Under the pieces are notes generated by a model. That model was given only the letters and a program-made list of their open reading frames with translations. It ran no database searches and was not told the DNA's origin. A stretch of DNA of 64,000 bases from Kribbella sp. NBC_01245 (GTDB taxonomy: Bacteria; Actinomycetota; Actinomycetes; Propionibacteriales; Kribbellaceae). Both the position numbers and the translations under genes were made by a program. Below are positions 33,438 to 42,887 of this stretch, piece by piece; positions within the stretch are counted from its first letter, which is position 1; every line of letters starts with the position of its first letter. Location: positions 4,340,001 through 4,404,000 of the forward strand of contig NZ_CP108487.1 in NCBI RefSeq assembly GCF_036226525.1. Reading direction: 5' to 3'.

Positions 33438-34995
33438 ATTCCGAGGGTCGACCCCAAAGCCGGTTAGTTAGGCGTTTCGGGTGGTTGCCCAGGACTGGGT
33501 GGGCGTGTTGGACATCGAGCAGCGGAGCTCCGCGGGTAGACAGGTTTGTCCTCGCGAGACAACCAGCTACCGGTGAGGCTCCGCTGCCTGTTCAGTCTGT
33601 CATTACTCGCACGATCAGGGTGGCTGAGGGTGCGTTCGCGCCTGGTCATCTGGGCGAGTTGACCCAGTTCATTCCGTTCGAGATGGTCGATGAGGCTCTC
33701 GCCCAGACTGGCAGGACGCAGGCCCGGGTGCGTGATCTGCCGGCCCGGGTGGTGGTGTATCTGGTCTTGGCGGGGTGCCTGTTCAGCGATCGTGGCTATG
33801 GCCAGGTGTGGCACCGGCTGGTGGCCGGGCTGCACGGCCTGACCGTCGCGACACCCACCGCGGCCGCGTTGACCCATGCCCGGCGGCGACTCGGTGCTGC
33901 ACCGTTGAAGGCCTTGTTCGACCTGCTCCGTGGCCCGTCCGCGCCGATCGCCGCTGCCGGGGTGCGGTGGCGGGGACTGCTGGTCACCGCGATCGACGGC
34001 ACCACGATGACCGTGCCGGACACCGCCACCAATCTGGGCGTGTTCACCAAACAGACCGGCAGCCACGGCGGATCGGGCTATCCGCTGTTACGGCTGATGG
34101 TCGTAGTGTGTTGCGGCACCCGCACCATCATCGACGCGGCCTTCGGGTCAGCTCTGATCGGGGAAACCCGCTATGCGCCGCCGCTACTGGCCCGCAGCCT
34201 GCGCCGCGGGATGATCGTGCTGGCCGACCGGAACTTCGCCGCCCGGCAGGTCATCACCGCGATCACAGACGCCGGCGCCGACCTGCTGATCCGCTGCAAA
34301 GACAACCGCAAACTCCCTGTTCTGCAGCGCCACCGCGATGGCTCCTACCTGTCGATGTGGGATACGACTCCAGTCCGTGTGATCGAGGCCGAGGTCACCA
34401 TCGCCACCAGCAACGGCCGACGCACCGGCACCTACCGGCTCGTCACCACCCTGCTCGACCCCGGCAACCACCCGGCCATCGACCTGGTCAAGCTCTACCA
34501 CCAGCGCTGGGAAATCGAGTCGGCCTACCTGGCGATCAAATCGACCATCCTCGGCGGACACGTCCTGCGCGCCCGCACCCCTGAAGGCATCACCCAAGAG
34601 GTCTACGCACTCCTGATCACCTACCAGGTCCTGCGCCAAGCCATGACCGACGCCACCGACACCCAACCCGGCACCGACCCCGACCGGGCCAGCTTCACCA
34701 TCGCCCTCAACGCCGCCCGCGACCAACTCATCCAAGCCACCGGCGTCATCGCCGGCACCGTAATCGACCTCGTCGGCCACATCGGCCGACTCGTCCTGGC
34801 CAACCTGCTACCCCCACGCCGAACCCGCCTCGGCCCCCGCACCGTCAAACGATCCACCTCCAAATACCCCGCCAAAGGACCCAACACCAACCGCACCACC
34901 TACCAAGCCACCATCAACATCGACATCCTCACTCCACCGCCCTGACAGCCCACCAACCCGCCTAACTAACCGGCCTTGGGGTCGACCCTCGGAAT
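33438..34995 (+). mobile_element. IS4-type insertion sequence, copy 2 (1558 bp)
   Basis: It has the same length and orientation as copy 1, begins 38 bp after copy 1 ends, and its translations in several frames are identical to those of copy 1, so the two are identical or nearly so. The flanks differ: ACCCCCT on the left and AGGGGCATGG on the right, themselves partly mirror images. Confidence 0.88.
33485..34945 (+). CDS. IS4 family transposase, copy 2
   Basis: Same protein as copy 1, with the same DDE residues and Y-R-E-K signature, and it appears intact. The frame is open upstream through the spacer into the right end of copy 1, but that extension is not transposase sequence; the TTG at 33485 is the equivalent of the start given for copy 1. 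Confidence 0.88.
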   Translation: MPRTGWACWTSSSGAPRVDRFVLARQPATGEAPLPVQSVITRTIRVAEGAFAPGHLGELTQFIPFEMVDEALAQTGRTQARVRDLPARVVVYLVLAGCLFSDRGYGQVWHRLVAGLHGLTVATPTAAALTHARRRLGAAPLKALFDLLRGPSAPIAAAGVRWRGLLVTAIDGTTMTVPDTATNLGVFTKQTGSHGGSGYPLLRLMVVVCCGTRTIIDAAFGSALIGETRYAPPLLARSLRRGMIVLADRNFAARQVITAITDAGADLLIRCKDNRKLPVLQRHRDGSYLSMWDTTPVRVIEAEVTIATSNGRRTGTYRLVTTLLDPGNHPAIDLVKLYHQRWEIESAYLAIKSTILGGHVLRARTPEGITQEVYALLITYQVLRQAMTDATDTQPGTDPDRASFTIALNAARDQLIQATGVIAGTVIDLVGHIGRLVLANLLPPRRTRLGPRTVKRSTSKYPAKGPNTNRTTYQATINIDILTPPP

Positions 34996-35156
34996 AGGGG
35001 CATGGCCGGGGGCGTCGGCGGCAGCAGGTGGCTGGTGGCTGGTGAGCGCGGGTGGGAGGTCTGGGACCGGGCCTGGTGGGTACCGCGGGTGCGGTAGTTG
35101 GCGGGTACGACCGGTAGGCGACGCGGGGGTGGGGTGGGACGCCGTACGGTGGGGCG

Positions 35157-36443
35157 ATGGGCGCTTTGTCACTACGACCGGGCCGGCATTGGCCCGAGAT
35201 GCCGTGGCAGCGGTGGATCGCCCGGCATCCGGTGGCGGCGGACGTTCTGCTGGCGGGCTTCGTACTGTTCGTCATCCTGCTCGAACCCCGGCACGGGCTC
35301 GGATATCCCGACAGCGCGGCCGCGATTGGGCTGGACGTGGGCGCGGCGGGTGCGCTGGTGGTGCGGCGGAGGTTGCCGTTTCCGGTGCTGATCGCGACGA
35401 CTGGGTGTGCGTTGGCGTACGTCGTGGTCGAAGGGGTTAAGAGTCCGATCGGTGTGACCATCGCGGTCGCGATGTACACGTTGGTGGTCACGTCTAGGCA
35501 CCGAGTGGCTCGCAGGGTCGTGACAGTGGTGGTCATGGTGGTGATGATCGGGGCCACCACGATTTTCACCGACGGCAACTTGCTCGAGAACCTGAGCGTC
35601 TCCGTGCTGACCCTGCTGGGCGCGGCGATGGGCGAGGCCGTGTTGTACCGGCGGGCGTACGAGGCGGAGCTGGCGGAGAGCCTGCAGCGGGCCGAGGCGC
35701 GGCGGGAGGAAGAGGCGCGCGGCCGGATCATCCAGGAACGTCTGCGCCTGGCCCACGAGCTGCACGACGTCATCGCTCATCACATCGCGTTGATGAACGT
35801 CCAGGCGGGAGTCGCCTCGCACTTCCTGCGGGATGAGCCGGAGGAAGCCGAGCGAGCGCTGGCAGAAGTCCGCAATGGCGGCCGTACCGTCCTGGCCGAG
35901 CTGACGATCCTCCTAGGCGTACTGCGCAGGTCTGAGGACCACCAACTGCCGACGGCGCCTATGCCGACACTGCAGGAGCTAGGTTCCCTGATCGACTCGT
36001 TCCGAGCTGCAGGTCTACAAGTCGAGTGGACGCCCCAGGAAGACTTACAGCCGCTACCGGAACTTGTAGAGCTCACCGCCTACAGAGTGGTCCAGGAATC
36101 CCTCACGAACGTGGTCAAACATGCACCCGGCGCCACCGCCCGGGTCGAGTTGAACCACCACAGGAACGCCCTGACCCTCACAGTCACCAACACCAGCAGT
36201 ACGACGCCCCCGAGCAACACCTCGAACGGAACCGGCCACGGCCTCCTCGGTATGCGCGAGCGCGTACAGGCTGTCGGAGGTCAAGTAAGCGCCGAGCCGA
36301 CCTCTACCGGCGGATTCCAGGTCAACGCCGTACTTCCCACAAGCGATGAGCAAGGAGATACACGTGTCGATCCGGGTGCTGCTGGCCGACGACCAGACGC
36401 TGATCCGCCGGGGTTTTCGCGTGCTCGTGGATTCTGCCCCTGA
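35157..36443 (+). CDS. Sensor histidine kinase, NarX/DesK-like
   Basis: A kinase of up to 428 residues. About five membrane helices (residues 25-165) are followed by a coiled coil, the HisKA_3 region with phospho-acceptor His in RLAHELHDVIAHH (about 203), and the HATPase with N-box YRVVQESLTNVVKHA and G-box GHGLLGMRERV. After the usual end (VNAVLPT, about residue 400) a 28-residue Asp/Pro/Arg-rich tail runs 80 bp into the response regulator gene, which is longer than normal overlaps. The start ATG at 35157 has GGTGGGG upstream. Confidence 0.88.
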   Translation: MGALSLRPGRHWPEMPWQRWIARHPVAADVLLAGFVLFVILLEPRHGLGYPDSAAAIGLDVGAAGALVVRRRLPFPVLIATTGCALAYVVVEGVKSPIGVTIAVAMYTLVVTSRHRVARRVVTVVVMVVMIGATTIFTDGNLLENLSVSVLTLLGAAMGEAVLYRRAYEAELAESLQRAEARREEEARGRIIQERLRLAHELHDVIAHHIALMNVQAGVASHFLRDEPEEAERALAEVRNGGRTVLAELTILLGVLRRSEDHQLPTAPMPTLQELGSLIDSFRAAGLQVEWTPQEDLQPLPELVELTAYRVVQESLTNVVKHAPGATARVELNHHRNALTLTVTNTSSTTPPSNTSNGTGHGLLGMRERVQAVGGQVSAEPTSTGGFQVNAVLPTSDEQGDTRVDPGAAGRRPDADPPGFSRARGFCP

Positions 36444-37038
36444 TCTCGAGGTAGTCGCCGAGGCCGCCAACGGGCACGAGGCGGTCGAGCTGGCCCGCAC
36501 CGCGCGTGCGGACGTCGTACTGATGGATATCCGGATGCCCGGGCTCGACGGCCTGGCCGCCACCCGGCAGATCGTGGCGGACGAGTCGCTCGCCGGGGTG
36601 CGGGTACTGATCCTCACCACATTCGAGATCGACGAGTACGTCTTCGAAGCGCTTCGGGCGGGCGCGAGCGGGTTCCTCGGCAAGAGCGTCGAGCCGGCCG
36701 AGCTGATCGACGCCATCCGGATCGTCGCTCGCGGGGACGCCCTGCTTTCGCCCAAAGCGGTGAAGGGTCTGATCGACCGGTTCCTGGCCCAGCCCGAGCT
36801 CGACCAGGCCGCCGCGCCGGCCGAACTGGCGGCCCTGACCGACCGCGAACGCGAAGTCCTCGGCCTCGTCGCGACCGGTCTGTCCAACGACGAGATCGCC
36901 GAACGGCTGATCGTCTCCCCGATGACGGCCAAGACCCACGTGAACCGCGCGATGGTCAAACTCGGCGCCCGCGACCGCGCACAACTCGTCGTTATCGCGT
37001 ACCAAACGGGCCTGGTCCGGCCCGGAAGTAGTACCTGA
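36364..37038 (+). CDS. LuxR/NarL response regulator
   Basis: A 224-residue regulator. The receiver starts IRVLLADDQTLIRRGF, with the phospho-acceptor Asp in VVLMDIRMPGLDG (about 53) and Lys in GFLGKSVEPAE. The NarL HTH is LTDREREVLGLVATG then MTAKTHVNRAMVKL. GTG at 36364 is preferred because AAGGAG lies 6 nt upstream; ATG at 36346 is possible. It is the partner of the kinase it overlaps. The MMPL transporter gene begins 86 bp downstream and may be its target. Confidence 0.93.
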   Translation: MSIRVLLADDQTLIRRGFRVLVDSAPDLEVVAEAANGHEAVELARTARADVVLMDIRMPGLDGLAATRQIVADESLAGVRVLILTTFEIDEYVFEALRAGASGFLGKSVEPAELIDAIRIVARGDALLSPKAVKGLIDRFLAQPELDQAAAPAELAALTDREREVLGLVATGLSNDEIAERLIVSPMTAKTHVNRAMVKLGARDRAQLVVIAYQTGLVRPGSST

Positions 37039-37124
37039 GCAGTCAACGTACGACGGACGCGGTATGCCGAAGAGCCCACCCACAGCCGACGCGGGGTACG
37101 GCCGCGGACCGGGAGGCTCGTCGC

Positions 37125-39293
37125 ATGGCTACCTACCTCTACCGCCTTGGCCGGTTCGCCTTCCGCCGCCGGGGACTCGTCGTCCTGGTCTGGCTGGGAT
37201 TACTGGGCATCGCGATCACCGGCGCGGCCACCCTGTCCGGTCCGACCGGTGGCGGGTTCTCAATCCCCGGCACCGAATCCCAGCGCGCGATCGACCTGCT
37301 CGAGCAGCGCTTCCCCGAGTCCGGTGCCGACGGCGCCACCGCCCGGGTCGTCTTCCAGGCACCACCGGGCGAGAAGCTCACCGACCCCGAGAACTCGCAG
37401 ATCATCAAAGCCACCGTGCAGCAGATGGGCTCGGCGCCACTGGTCGGCGAGGCCGCTGACCCGTTCCAGAGCCGGTCCGTCTCGGCGGACGGCCGGGTCG
37501 CGTTCTCCCAGGTCACGTACGCCGTACCCCTCGACGAGGTGACCCCGGAGGCGCAGGACGCGCTGAAGGCGGCGGCCGATCCGGCTCGAGCCGCCGGTCT
37601 GACCGTCGAGTACGGCGGTGACGCGATGCAGGTGCAAGAAGAGCAGAGCCTGACCGAGGTGCTGGGGGTCGCCGTCGCGGCGGTCGTCCTGCTGATCACG
37701 TTCGGCTCACTCGTCGCGGCCGGCCTACCGTTGCTCTCGGCAATCATCGGCATCGGTATCGGCATCTCCGTGATCACGGCCGTGACCGGGTTCATCGATA
37801 TCGGCGAGGGCACGCCGATTCTGGCCATGATGATCGGCCTCGCGGTCGGCATCGATTACGCGTTGTTCATCATGTCGCGCTACCGGCACGAGCTGTCCGA
37901 AGGCCTGGAGCCCGAGGAAGCGGCCGGCCGGGCCGTCGGCACCGCCGGATCCGCCGTACTGTTCGCCGGTCTGACCGTCGTGATCGCGCTCGTCGGCCTG
38001 CTGGTGGCGGGCATCCCGTTCCTGGCCCAGATGGGTATCGCGGCCGCCTTCACCGTGGTCATCGCCGTCCTGATCGCGTTGACTCTGCTGCCCGCGCTGT
38101 TCGGTTTCGCCGGCCGCCGCGTCCAGGGCCGCCGTCGTACGACCCGGCCGGTGCGCACCAAGCCCACGCTCGGCCGCCGGTGGGCCGGGCTGGTCACGCG
38201 CAACCCGCTGCCGGTCCTACTCATCGCCGTACTCGGCCTGGGTGTGGTCGCGATTCCGGCCACGGACCTCAAGCTGGGACTGCCCGACGACAGCACGGCC
38301 GCGCCGGACTCGAGCCAGCGCAAGGCGTACGAGCTGCTGACAGCCGGATTCGGTCCCGGGTTCAACGGACCGCTCATGCTCGTCGTGGATGGCGCGAACG
38401 CCGATGACCCGAAGGCGACGACCGCCCAGGTGGCGACCGCCGTACGGGCTCTGCCGGGGGTGACCGTCGTGACGCCGCCGGTGTTCAACCCCGCGGGCGA
38501 TACCGCGTTGCTGACGGTCATCCCGGCGAGCGGCCCGAGTACGACGGAGACGAACGACCTGGTCAAGGCCATCCGCGCCCTACCGGTTGGCGATGTCTCC
38601 GTGACGGGCGCAACGGCGTTCAACATCGACACGTCGGCCAAACTCGGCGCCGCGCTGGTGCCGTACCTGCTGCTGGTGGTCGGGCTCGCGTTCTTGCTGC
38701 TGATGCTGGTCTTCCGCTCGGTGCTGGTACCGCTCAAGGCGACGCTCGGGTTCTTGCTCACGGTCGGCTCGACGTTCGGCGCGGTCGTCGCGGTGTTCCA
38801 GTGGGGCTGGTTCGCGGACGTGTTCGGGATCGAGGGTCAGACCGGGCCGGTGATCAGCATGCTGCCGATCTTCCTGGTCGGCATCGTGTTCGGCCTCGCG
38901 ATGGACTACCAGGTGTTCCTGGTCACCCGGATGCGGGAGGAGCACGTGCACGGCGCCACGCCGATCGAGGCGGTCGTGGACGGGTTCAGCCACGGTGCCC
39001 GAGTGGTGACGGCCGCCGCGGTGATCATGATCGGCGTGTTCGGCGGGTTCATCCTGTCGCCGGAGACCCTCGTTCGCGAGATCGGTTTCGGCCTCGCGAT
39101 CGCGGTCGCGATCGACGCCTTCGTGGTCCGGATGACGATCGTGCCGGCCGTGATGGCCCTGCTCGGCCGCTCCGCTTGGTGGCTGCCCGCCTGGCTCGAC
39201 CGGCTGCTGCCCAACGTGGACGTCGAAGGCGAGACCCTCCGTACGCCGACGGCCCCGCTGCCCGAGCGAGAGCTGGAACTCACCAGCCGCTGA
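37125..39293 (+). CDS. MMPL family transporter
   Basis: A 722-residue RND-superfamily membrane protein. It has the duplicated plan: helix 1 (about 15-35), a large extracytoplasmic loop, a bundle of helices (about 170-330), a second loop and a second bundle (about 530-690). Conserved MMPL stretches are AMMIGLAVGIDYALFIMSRY and VFGLAMDYQVFLVTRMREE, both with the Gly-x-x-x-Asp-Tyr proton-relay residues. Such pumps move lipids or drugs outward. Downstream of a two-component pair on the same strand. Confidence 0.93.
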   Translation: MATYLYRLGRFAFRRRGLVVLVWLGLLGIAITGAATLSGPTGGGFSIPGTESQRAIDLLEQRFPESGADGATARVVFQAPPGEKLTDPENSQIIKATVQQMGSAPLVGEAADPFQSRSVSADGRVAFSQVTYAVPLDEVTPEAQDALKAAADPARAAGLTVEYGGDAMQVQEEQSLTEVLGVAVAAVVLLITFGSLVAAGLPLLSAIIGIGIGISVITAVTGFIDIGEGTPILAMMIGLAVGIDYALFIMSRYRHELSEGLEPEEAAGRAVGTAGSAVLFAGLTVVIALVGLLVAGIPFLAQMGIAAAFTVVIAVLIALTLLPALFGFAGRRVQGRRRTTRPVRTKPTLGRRWAGLVTRNPLPVLLIAVLGLGVVAIPATDLKLGLPDDSTAAPDSSQRKAYELLTAGFGPGFNGPLMLVVDGANADDPKATTAQVATAVRALPGVTVVTPPVFNPAGDTALLTVIPASGPSTTETNDLVKAIRALPVGDVSVTGATAFNIDTSAKLGAALVPYLLLVVGLAFLLLMLVFRSVLVPLKATLGFLLTVGSTFGAVVAVFQWGWFADVFGIEGQTGPVISMLPIFLVGIVFGLAMDYQVFLVTRMREEHVHGATPIEAVVDGFSHGARVVTAAAVIMIGVFGGFILSPETLVREIGFGLAIAVAIDAFVVRMTIVPAVMALLGRSAWWLPAWLDRLLPNVDVEGETLRTPTAPLPERELELTSR

Positions 39294-39300
39294 CCGCAGT

Positions 39301-39404
39301 CCTCTCTTACGTTCATTCGTCGCAATCCACCCTCTCAGCAAAGCGGACCGGTACAGGTCCGCGGCGAGAAGAGGGCGGATTGCGACGAATGAACGTAAGA
39401 GAGG
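39301..39404. repeat. Foldback repeat, family A, copy 3
   Basis: 35-bp arms (39301-39335, 39370-39404) with one mismatch carry ACGTTCATTCGTCGCAATCC, a variant of the family A word with GCAA in place of GGAA, changed on both arms. The core GCGGACCGGTACAGGTCCGC is itself a perfect hairpin. It lies between two genes on the same strand. Confidence 0.9.
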
Positions 39405-39447
39405 TGGGTGACGGCCGCCACTGACAGGTTGGGGCGGAGACCGGATC

Positions 39448-39876
39448 ATGTGGCCCATGCAGCGCGAGATGATGAAGTCGAAGGTGCACCGGGCCACGGT
39501 CACGCAGGCGGACCTGGACTACGTGGGGTCGTGCACGCTCGACGCCACCTTGATGGACGCGGCGAACCTGCTGCCCGGCGAGAAGGTGGACATCGTCGAC
39601 ATCACCAACGGTAACCGGCTGTCGACGTACCTGATCGAGGGTCCGCGCGGCTCCGGCATCGTCGGCATCAATGGCGCGGCGGCCCATCTGATCCACCCGG
39701 GCGACCTGGTCATCCTGATCTCGTACGGCCTGTTCGAGGATGCCGAGGCGAAGGTCTTCGAACCGAGCGTAGTCTTCGTAGACGAGCAGAACGCGATCAC
39801 CCGCATCGGCTCGGACCCGGCCGAGGCGCTGCCGGAGGGCACCACTCTCCGCGGCGACGAGGTGCACACCCGCTGA
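39448..39876 (+). CDS. panD: Aspartate 1-decarboxylase precursor
   Basis: PanD makes beta-alanine for pantothenate and CoA. The 142-residue proenzyme shows [20 protein letters not shown], with the Gly-Ser self-cleavage site that forms the pyruvoyl group (the Ser is followed here by Cys), then [21 protein letters not shown]. The start at 39448 is backed by GGAG 8 nt upstream; ATG at 39457 gives a more usual N-terminus. No panB or panC is adjacent. Confidence 0.95.
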   Translation: MWPMQREMMKSKVHRATVTQADLDYVGSCTLDATLMDAANLLPGEKVDIVDITNGNRLSTYLIEGPRGSGIVGINGAAAHLIHPGDLVILISYGLFEDAEAKVFEPSVVFVDEQNAITRIGSDPAEALPEGTTLRGDEVHTR

Positions 39877-39919
39877 CCGCGTAGCCCCGCGGCGGCCGAA
39901 CCACGAAGGACAGTCGCCG

Positions 39920-41341
39920 ATGACCGACGAGAAGGCCCCGAAGACCGCCTCGCACGACCCGCAGACGCCCGAGAAGCTGCGCGAGTTCATGAACCAGGGC
40001 TGGGGTGACATCGAGCGGCACGACGTGACGCTCAGTGACGTCGGCTCCTGGGCCGCGAAGCGCCGGGACCGGCTGTCCGAGGCCTTCCCGGGCGAGCGCC
40101 TGGTCGTCCCCGCGGGAACGTACAAGGTCCGCTCCAACGACACGGACTACGTCTTCCGCCCCCACACGGACTACGTCTGGCTGGTCGGCGACCAGACCTC
40201 GGACGCGGTGCTGGTGCTCGAGCCGCACGGCACCAGCGGTCACGACGCCGTGCTCTACTTCCGCCCGCGCTCGGAGCGCAGCCAGGGCGAGGAATTCTGG
40301 CGCGACCGGATGTACGGCGAGCTGTGGGCCGGCCGCCGTCCGTCGCTGACCGAGACGTCGCGCGAGTTCGGCATCGAGACCCGGCACCTGGACGAGCTGG
40401 CCGGCGCGCTGAAGAACGACGTACCGACCCGGGTCCGGCGTGACGAGGACGGCACCATCGCCAGCCTGGTCAGCAACGCCGACGCGGAGCGCGACCGGGA
40501 GCTGGCCACCACGCTGTCCGAGCTGCGCCTGGTCAAGGACGCGTTCGAGATCGACCAGCTGCGCGAGGCGTGCGCGATCACGCACCGCGGTTTCTCCGAC
40601 GTACTGGCCGAGATGGACAAGGTCCGCAAATACGGCGAGCGCTGGATCGAGGGCACCTTCTGGCGCCGCGCCCGCGCCGAGGGCAACGACGTCGGCTACA
40701 CCTCGATCGCGGCGGCCGGACCGCACGCGACCACGCTGCACTGGATCGAGAACGACGGCCCGGTCAACGACGGCACGCTGATGCTGCTCGATATGGGTGT
40801 CGAGGGCCGCAACCTCTACACCGCGGACGTCACCCGCACGCTGCCGGTGAACGGCGAGTTCACGCCGCGGCAGCGCGAGCTCTACCAGCTCGTGCTGGAT
40901 TCGCAGAAGGCCGGGATCGCCGCGCTCAAGCCCGGTGCGCCCTTCACGGCCGGTCACCAGGCCTCAATGGAGGTCATCGCGCACGGTCTCGAGGCGATGG
41001 AGCTGCTGCCGGTCTCGGCCGAGGAGGCCCTCGACCCGACCAGCATGATCTACCGCCGCTGGACCCTGCACGGCGTCAGCCACATGCTCGGCCTCGACGT
41101 GCACGACTGCGCCTCCGCGCGGAACGAGATGTACAACAAGGGCACGGTCGAGCCGGGTTACGTGCTCACCGTCGAGCCCGGGCTGTACTTCCAGGCCGAG
41201 GACCTGACCGTGCCGGCGGACCTGCGCGGGATCGGGATCCGGATCGAGGACGACATCCTGATCACGAACGACGGCACCGAGAACCTGTCCGACATACTGC
41301 CGCGCGAGATCGACGACGTACAGAACTGGATGGCCGGCTGA
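39920..41341 (+). CDS. Xaa-Pro aminopeptidase family (M24B)
   Basis: A 473-residue M24 peptidase. The N-terminal domain (about 50-210) includes YVFRPHTDYVWLVG. The catalytic pita-bread domain has metal ligands: Asp in LLDMGVEGRNLYTADVTRT (both Asp), His in GVSHMLGLDVHD, Glu in LTVEPGLYFQ and Glu in GIRIEDDILIT. It removes N-terminal residues before proline. It is followed by a hairpin terminator. Cytoplasmic. Confidence 0.95.
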   Translation: MTDEKAPKTASHDPQTPEKLREFMNQGWGDIERHDVTLSDVGSWAAKRRDRLSEAFPGERLVVPAGTYKVRSNDTDYVFRPHTDYVWLVGDQTSDAVLVLEPHGTSGHDAVLYFRPRSERSQGEEFWRDRMYGELWAGRRPSLTETSREFGIETRHLDELAGALKNDVPTRVRRDEDGTIASLVSNADAERDRELATTLSELRLVKDAFEIDQLREACAITHRGFSDVLAEMDKVRKYGERWIEGTFWRRARAEGNDVGYTSIAAAGPHATTLHWIENDGPVNDGTLMLLDMGVEGRNLYTADVTRTLPVNGEFTPRQRELYQLVLDSQKAGIAALKPGAPFTAGHQASMEVIAHGLEAMELLPVSAEEALDPTSMIYRRWTLHGVSHMLGLDVHDCASARNEMYNKGTVEPGYVLTVEPGLYFQAEDLTVPADLRGIGIRIEDDILITNDGTENLSDILPREIDDVQNWMAG

Positions 41342-41367
41342 GGTTGAACGTTTGACGATTCGGCCTA

Positions 41368-41412
41368 GGCTGATCGGTGTCCCGGTTTTCGCTTTCGGGG
41401 CACCGATCAGCC
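41368..41412 (+). terminator. Hairpin terminator after the M24 peptidase
   Basis: A stem of GGCTGATCGGTGTCCCG and its near complement CGGGGCACCGATCAGCC with one bulge, loop GTTTTCGCTTT-like. It ends 27 bp downstream of where it starts after the stop codon and precedes a gene with its own ribosome site. Confidence 0.75.
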
Positions 41413-41468
41413 GTTGAGTCGGCGTGTTGCGGTTCTCGGGGAGCCGGCTCCATCACAGGAGGACCGTC

Positions 41469-42404
41469 ATGTCCCGCCGTCGTACCGTTTTCCGTGCTGT
41501 TATCGGTCTGCTCGCGCTCTCCGGAGTAGCGCTCACCGCCCCGGCGTCAGCTGTTTCCGAGGCGGCTTTCCCCGTCCGGATCGAACTGCCGAACGGCTTC
41601 CAGCCCGAAGGCATCGCGATCGACGATGGCGGCCGGGCCTACTTCGGCTCGCTGCTGGATGGCGACATCTACGCCGCCGACCTTCGGACCGGCCAGGGCA
41701 AGGTGATCAGCCAGGGTCCGGGTACCAGCTCGGTCGGGATGAAGGTCGACCACCACGGCCGGTTGTTCGTGGCCGGAGGCGGCGCCGGCGACGGCCGCGT
41801 GATCAATACCCGTACGGGCAAGGTGCTGGCGTCGTACAGCTTCACCAAGGCCACGTCGACCTTCGTGAACGACGTCATCCTCAGCAAGAACGCGGCCTGG
41901 TTCACCGACTCGTTCCAGCCCGTGCTCTACAAGGTCCCGCTCGGTCGCCACGGTCTGCCGCCGCAATCGGCCGTCCAGACCGTCCCGTTGAGCGGCGACT
42001 ACCAGCACGGGGACGGCTTCAATGTGAACGGAATCTCGCTCACGCCGGACGGCCGGAGCCTGCTGATCGTCCAGTCCGCGACGGGCTTCCTCTTCAAGGT
42101 CGACCCGAGCACGGGTGTGACCAAGCGCGTCGACCTCGGCGGGGCGCTTTTGACGAACGGCGATGGGCTGCTGTTGCTCGGGAAGAGGCTGTACGTCGTA
42201 CAGAACTTCCTGAACAAGGTCGGCGTGTACAACCTGAACCACTCGGGCACGCAGGGGCAGTTCGTCAAGGAGATCACCAGCACGGACTTCGACATCCCGA
42301 CCACCGCGGCGGCGTTCGGGTCGCGGCTCTACCTGCCGAACGCCCGCTTCAGCACGCCGCCGACGCCCGATACGCCGTACTGGGCGACGGCCGTCCGGCG
42401 GTAA
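41469..42404 (+). CDS. Secreted SMP-30/gluconolactonase-like beta-propeller protein
   Basis: A 311-residue precursor with a signal peptide (MSRRRTVFRAVIGLLALSGV, cut near ASA-V about residue 28). The mature part has repeated beta-propeller strands: FQPEGIAIDDGGRAYFGSL, GMKVDHHGRLFVAGG and NGISLTPDGRSLLIVQS, as in SMP-30/NHL-like proteins. AGGAGG lies about 6 nt before the ATG. The substrate, if any, is unknown; some such proteins only bind. Confidence 0.83.
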   Translation: MSRRRTVFRAVIGLLALSGVALTAPASAVSEAAFPVRIELPNGFQPEGIAIDDGGRAYFGSLLDGDIYAADLRTGQGKVISQGPGTSSVGMKVDHHGRLFVAGGGAGDGRVINTRTGKVLASYSFTKATSTFVNDVILSKNAAWFTDSFQPVLYKVPLGRHGLPPQSAVQTVPLSGDYQHGDGFNVNGISLTPDGRSLLIVQSATGFLFKVDPSTGVTKRVDLGGALLTNGDGLLLLGKRLYVVQNFLNKVGVYNLNHSGTQGQFVKEITSTDFDIPTTAAAFGSRLYLPNARFSTPPTPDTPYWATAVRR

Positions 42405-42410
42405 TGGGCG

Positions 42411-42704
42411 TTAGTTGACCGTACGGAGGTCGCCGCGGGCGGCGGCCTTCAGCCGGCTGCCGCACGACAAACGCACCGAATAGCCGGCCGGGATCGCCAG
42501 CGGCTCGCCCGTCTGGGGGTTCCGGCCGGTGCGCGGGGCGCGCTTCACCCGCTCGATGCTGAGCAGACCGGTGAGCGAGACCTTGTCGCCCTTGTGCACG
42601 GCCTCCGTGACAACGTCACCGAGGGCGTCGAGCACCTTCTCGGCCTGGTTGCGCGGAATACCCGCCTTCTCTGCGACACCTGCGACCAGCTCACTGCGGT
42701 TCAC
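42411..42704 (-). CDS. hup: HU-family DNA-binding protein
   Basis: A 97-residue HU/IHF-type protein: MNRSELVAGVAEKAGIPRNQ, GLLSIERVKRAPRTGRNPQTGE (the DNA-binding arm, with the RxGRNPQTG motif) and the C-terminal helix. Unlike mycobacterial HupB there is no long Lys/Ala tail, so this is the short form. HU bends and compacts DNA. Single gene, convergent with the propeller gene, 6 bp apart. Confidence 0.94.
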   Translation of the reverse strand: MNRSELVAGVAEKAGIPRNQAEKVLDALGDVVTEAVHKGDKVSLTGLLSIERVKRAPRTGRNPQTGEPLAIPAGYSVRLSCGSRLKAAARGDLRTVN

Positions 42705-42887
42705 GGCACTCCTCGAAAATTCGCTCCACCCGTCAAAGCGGGACCGACTCAGGCACCTTAACTGAAATGATTGTCGTTAGCGAGAGGCGTCCGTAAAACG
42801 GTCGATTACCGCCTGGTGAGAACACTGAGTGAGCAGGTCGCGCCCCCATGTGCGCAGTTCTTGCGCGGTCCCGCTACGGTCGATGCC

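Noticed and set aside
42764-42782. A GAAATGATTGTCG stretch upstream of the HU gene that resembles a Zur or Fur site
   Set aside because: Only one half fits the Zur pattern and there is no symmetric second arm, unlike the site at 5592-5606.
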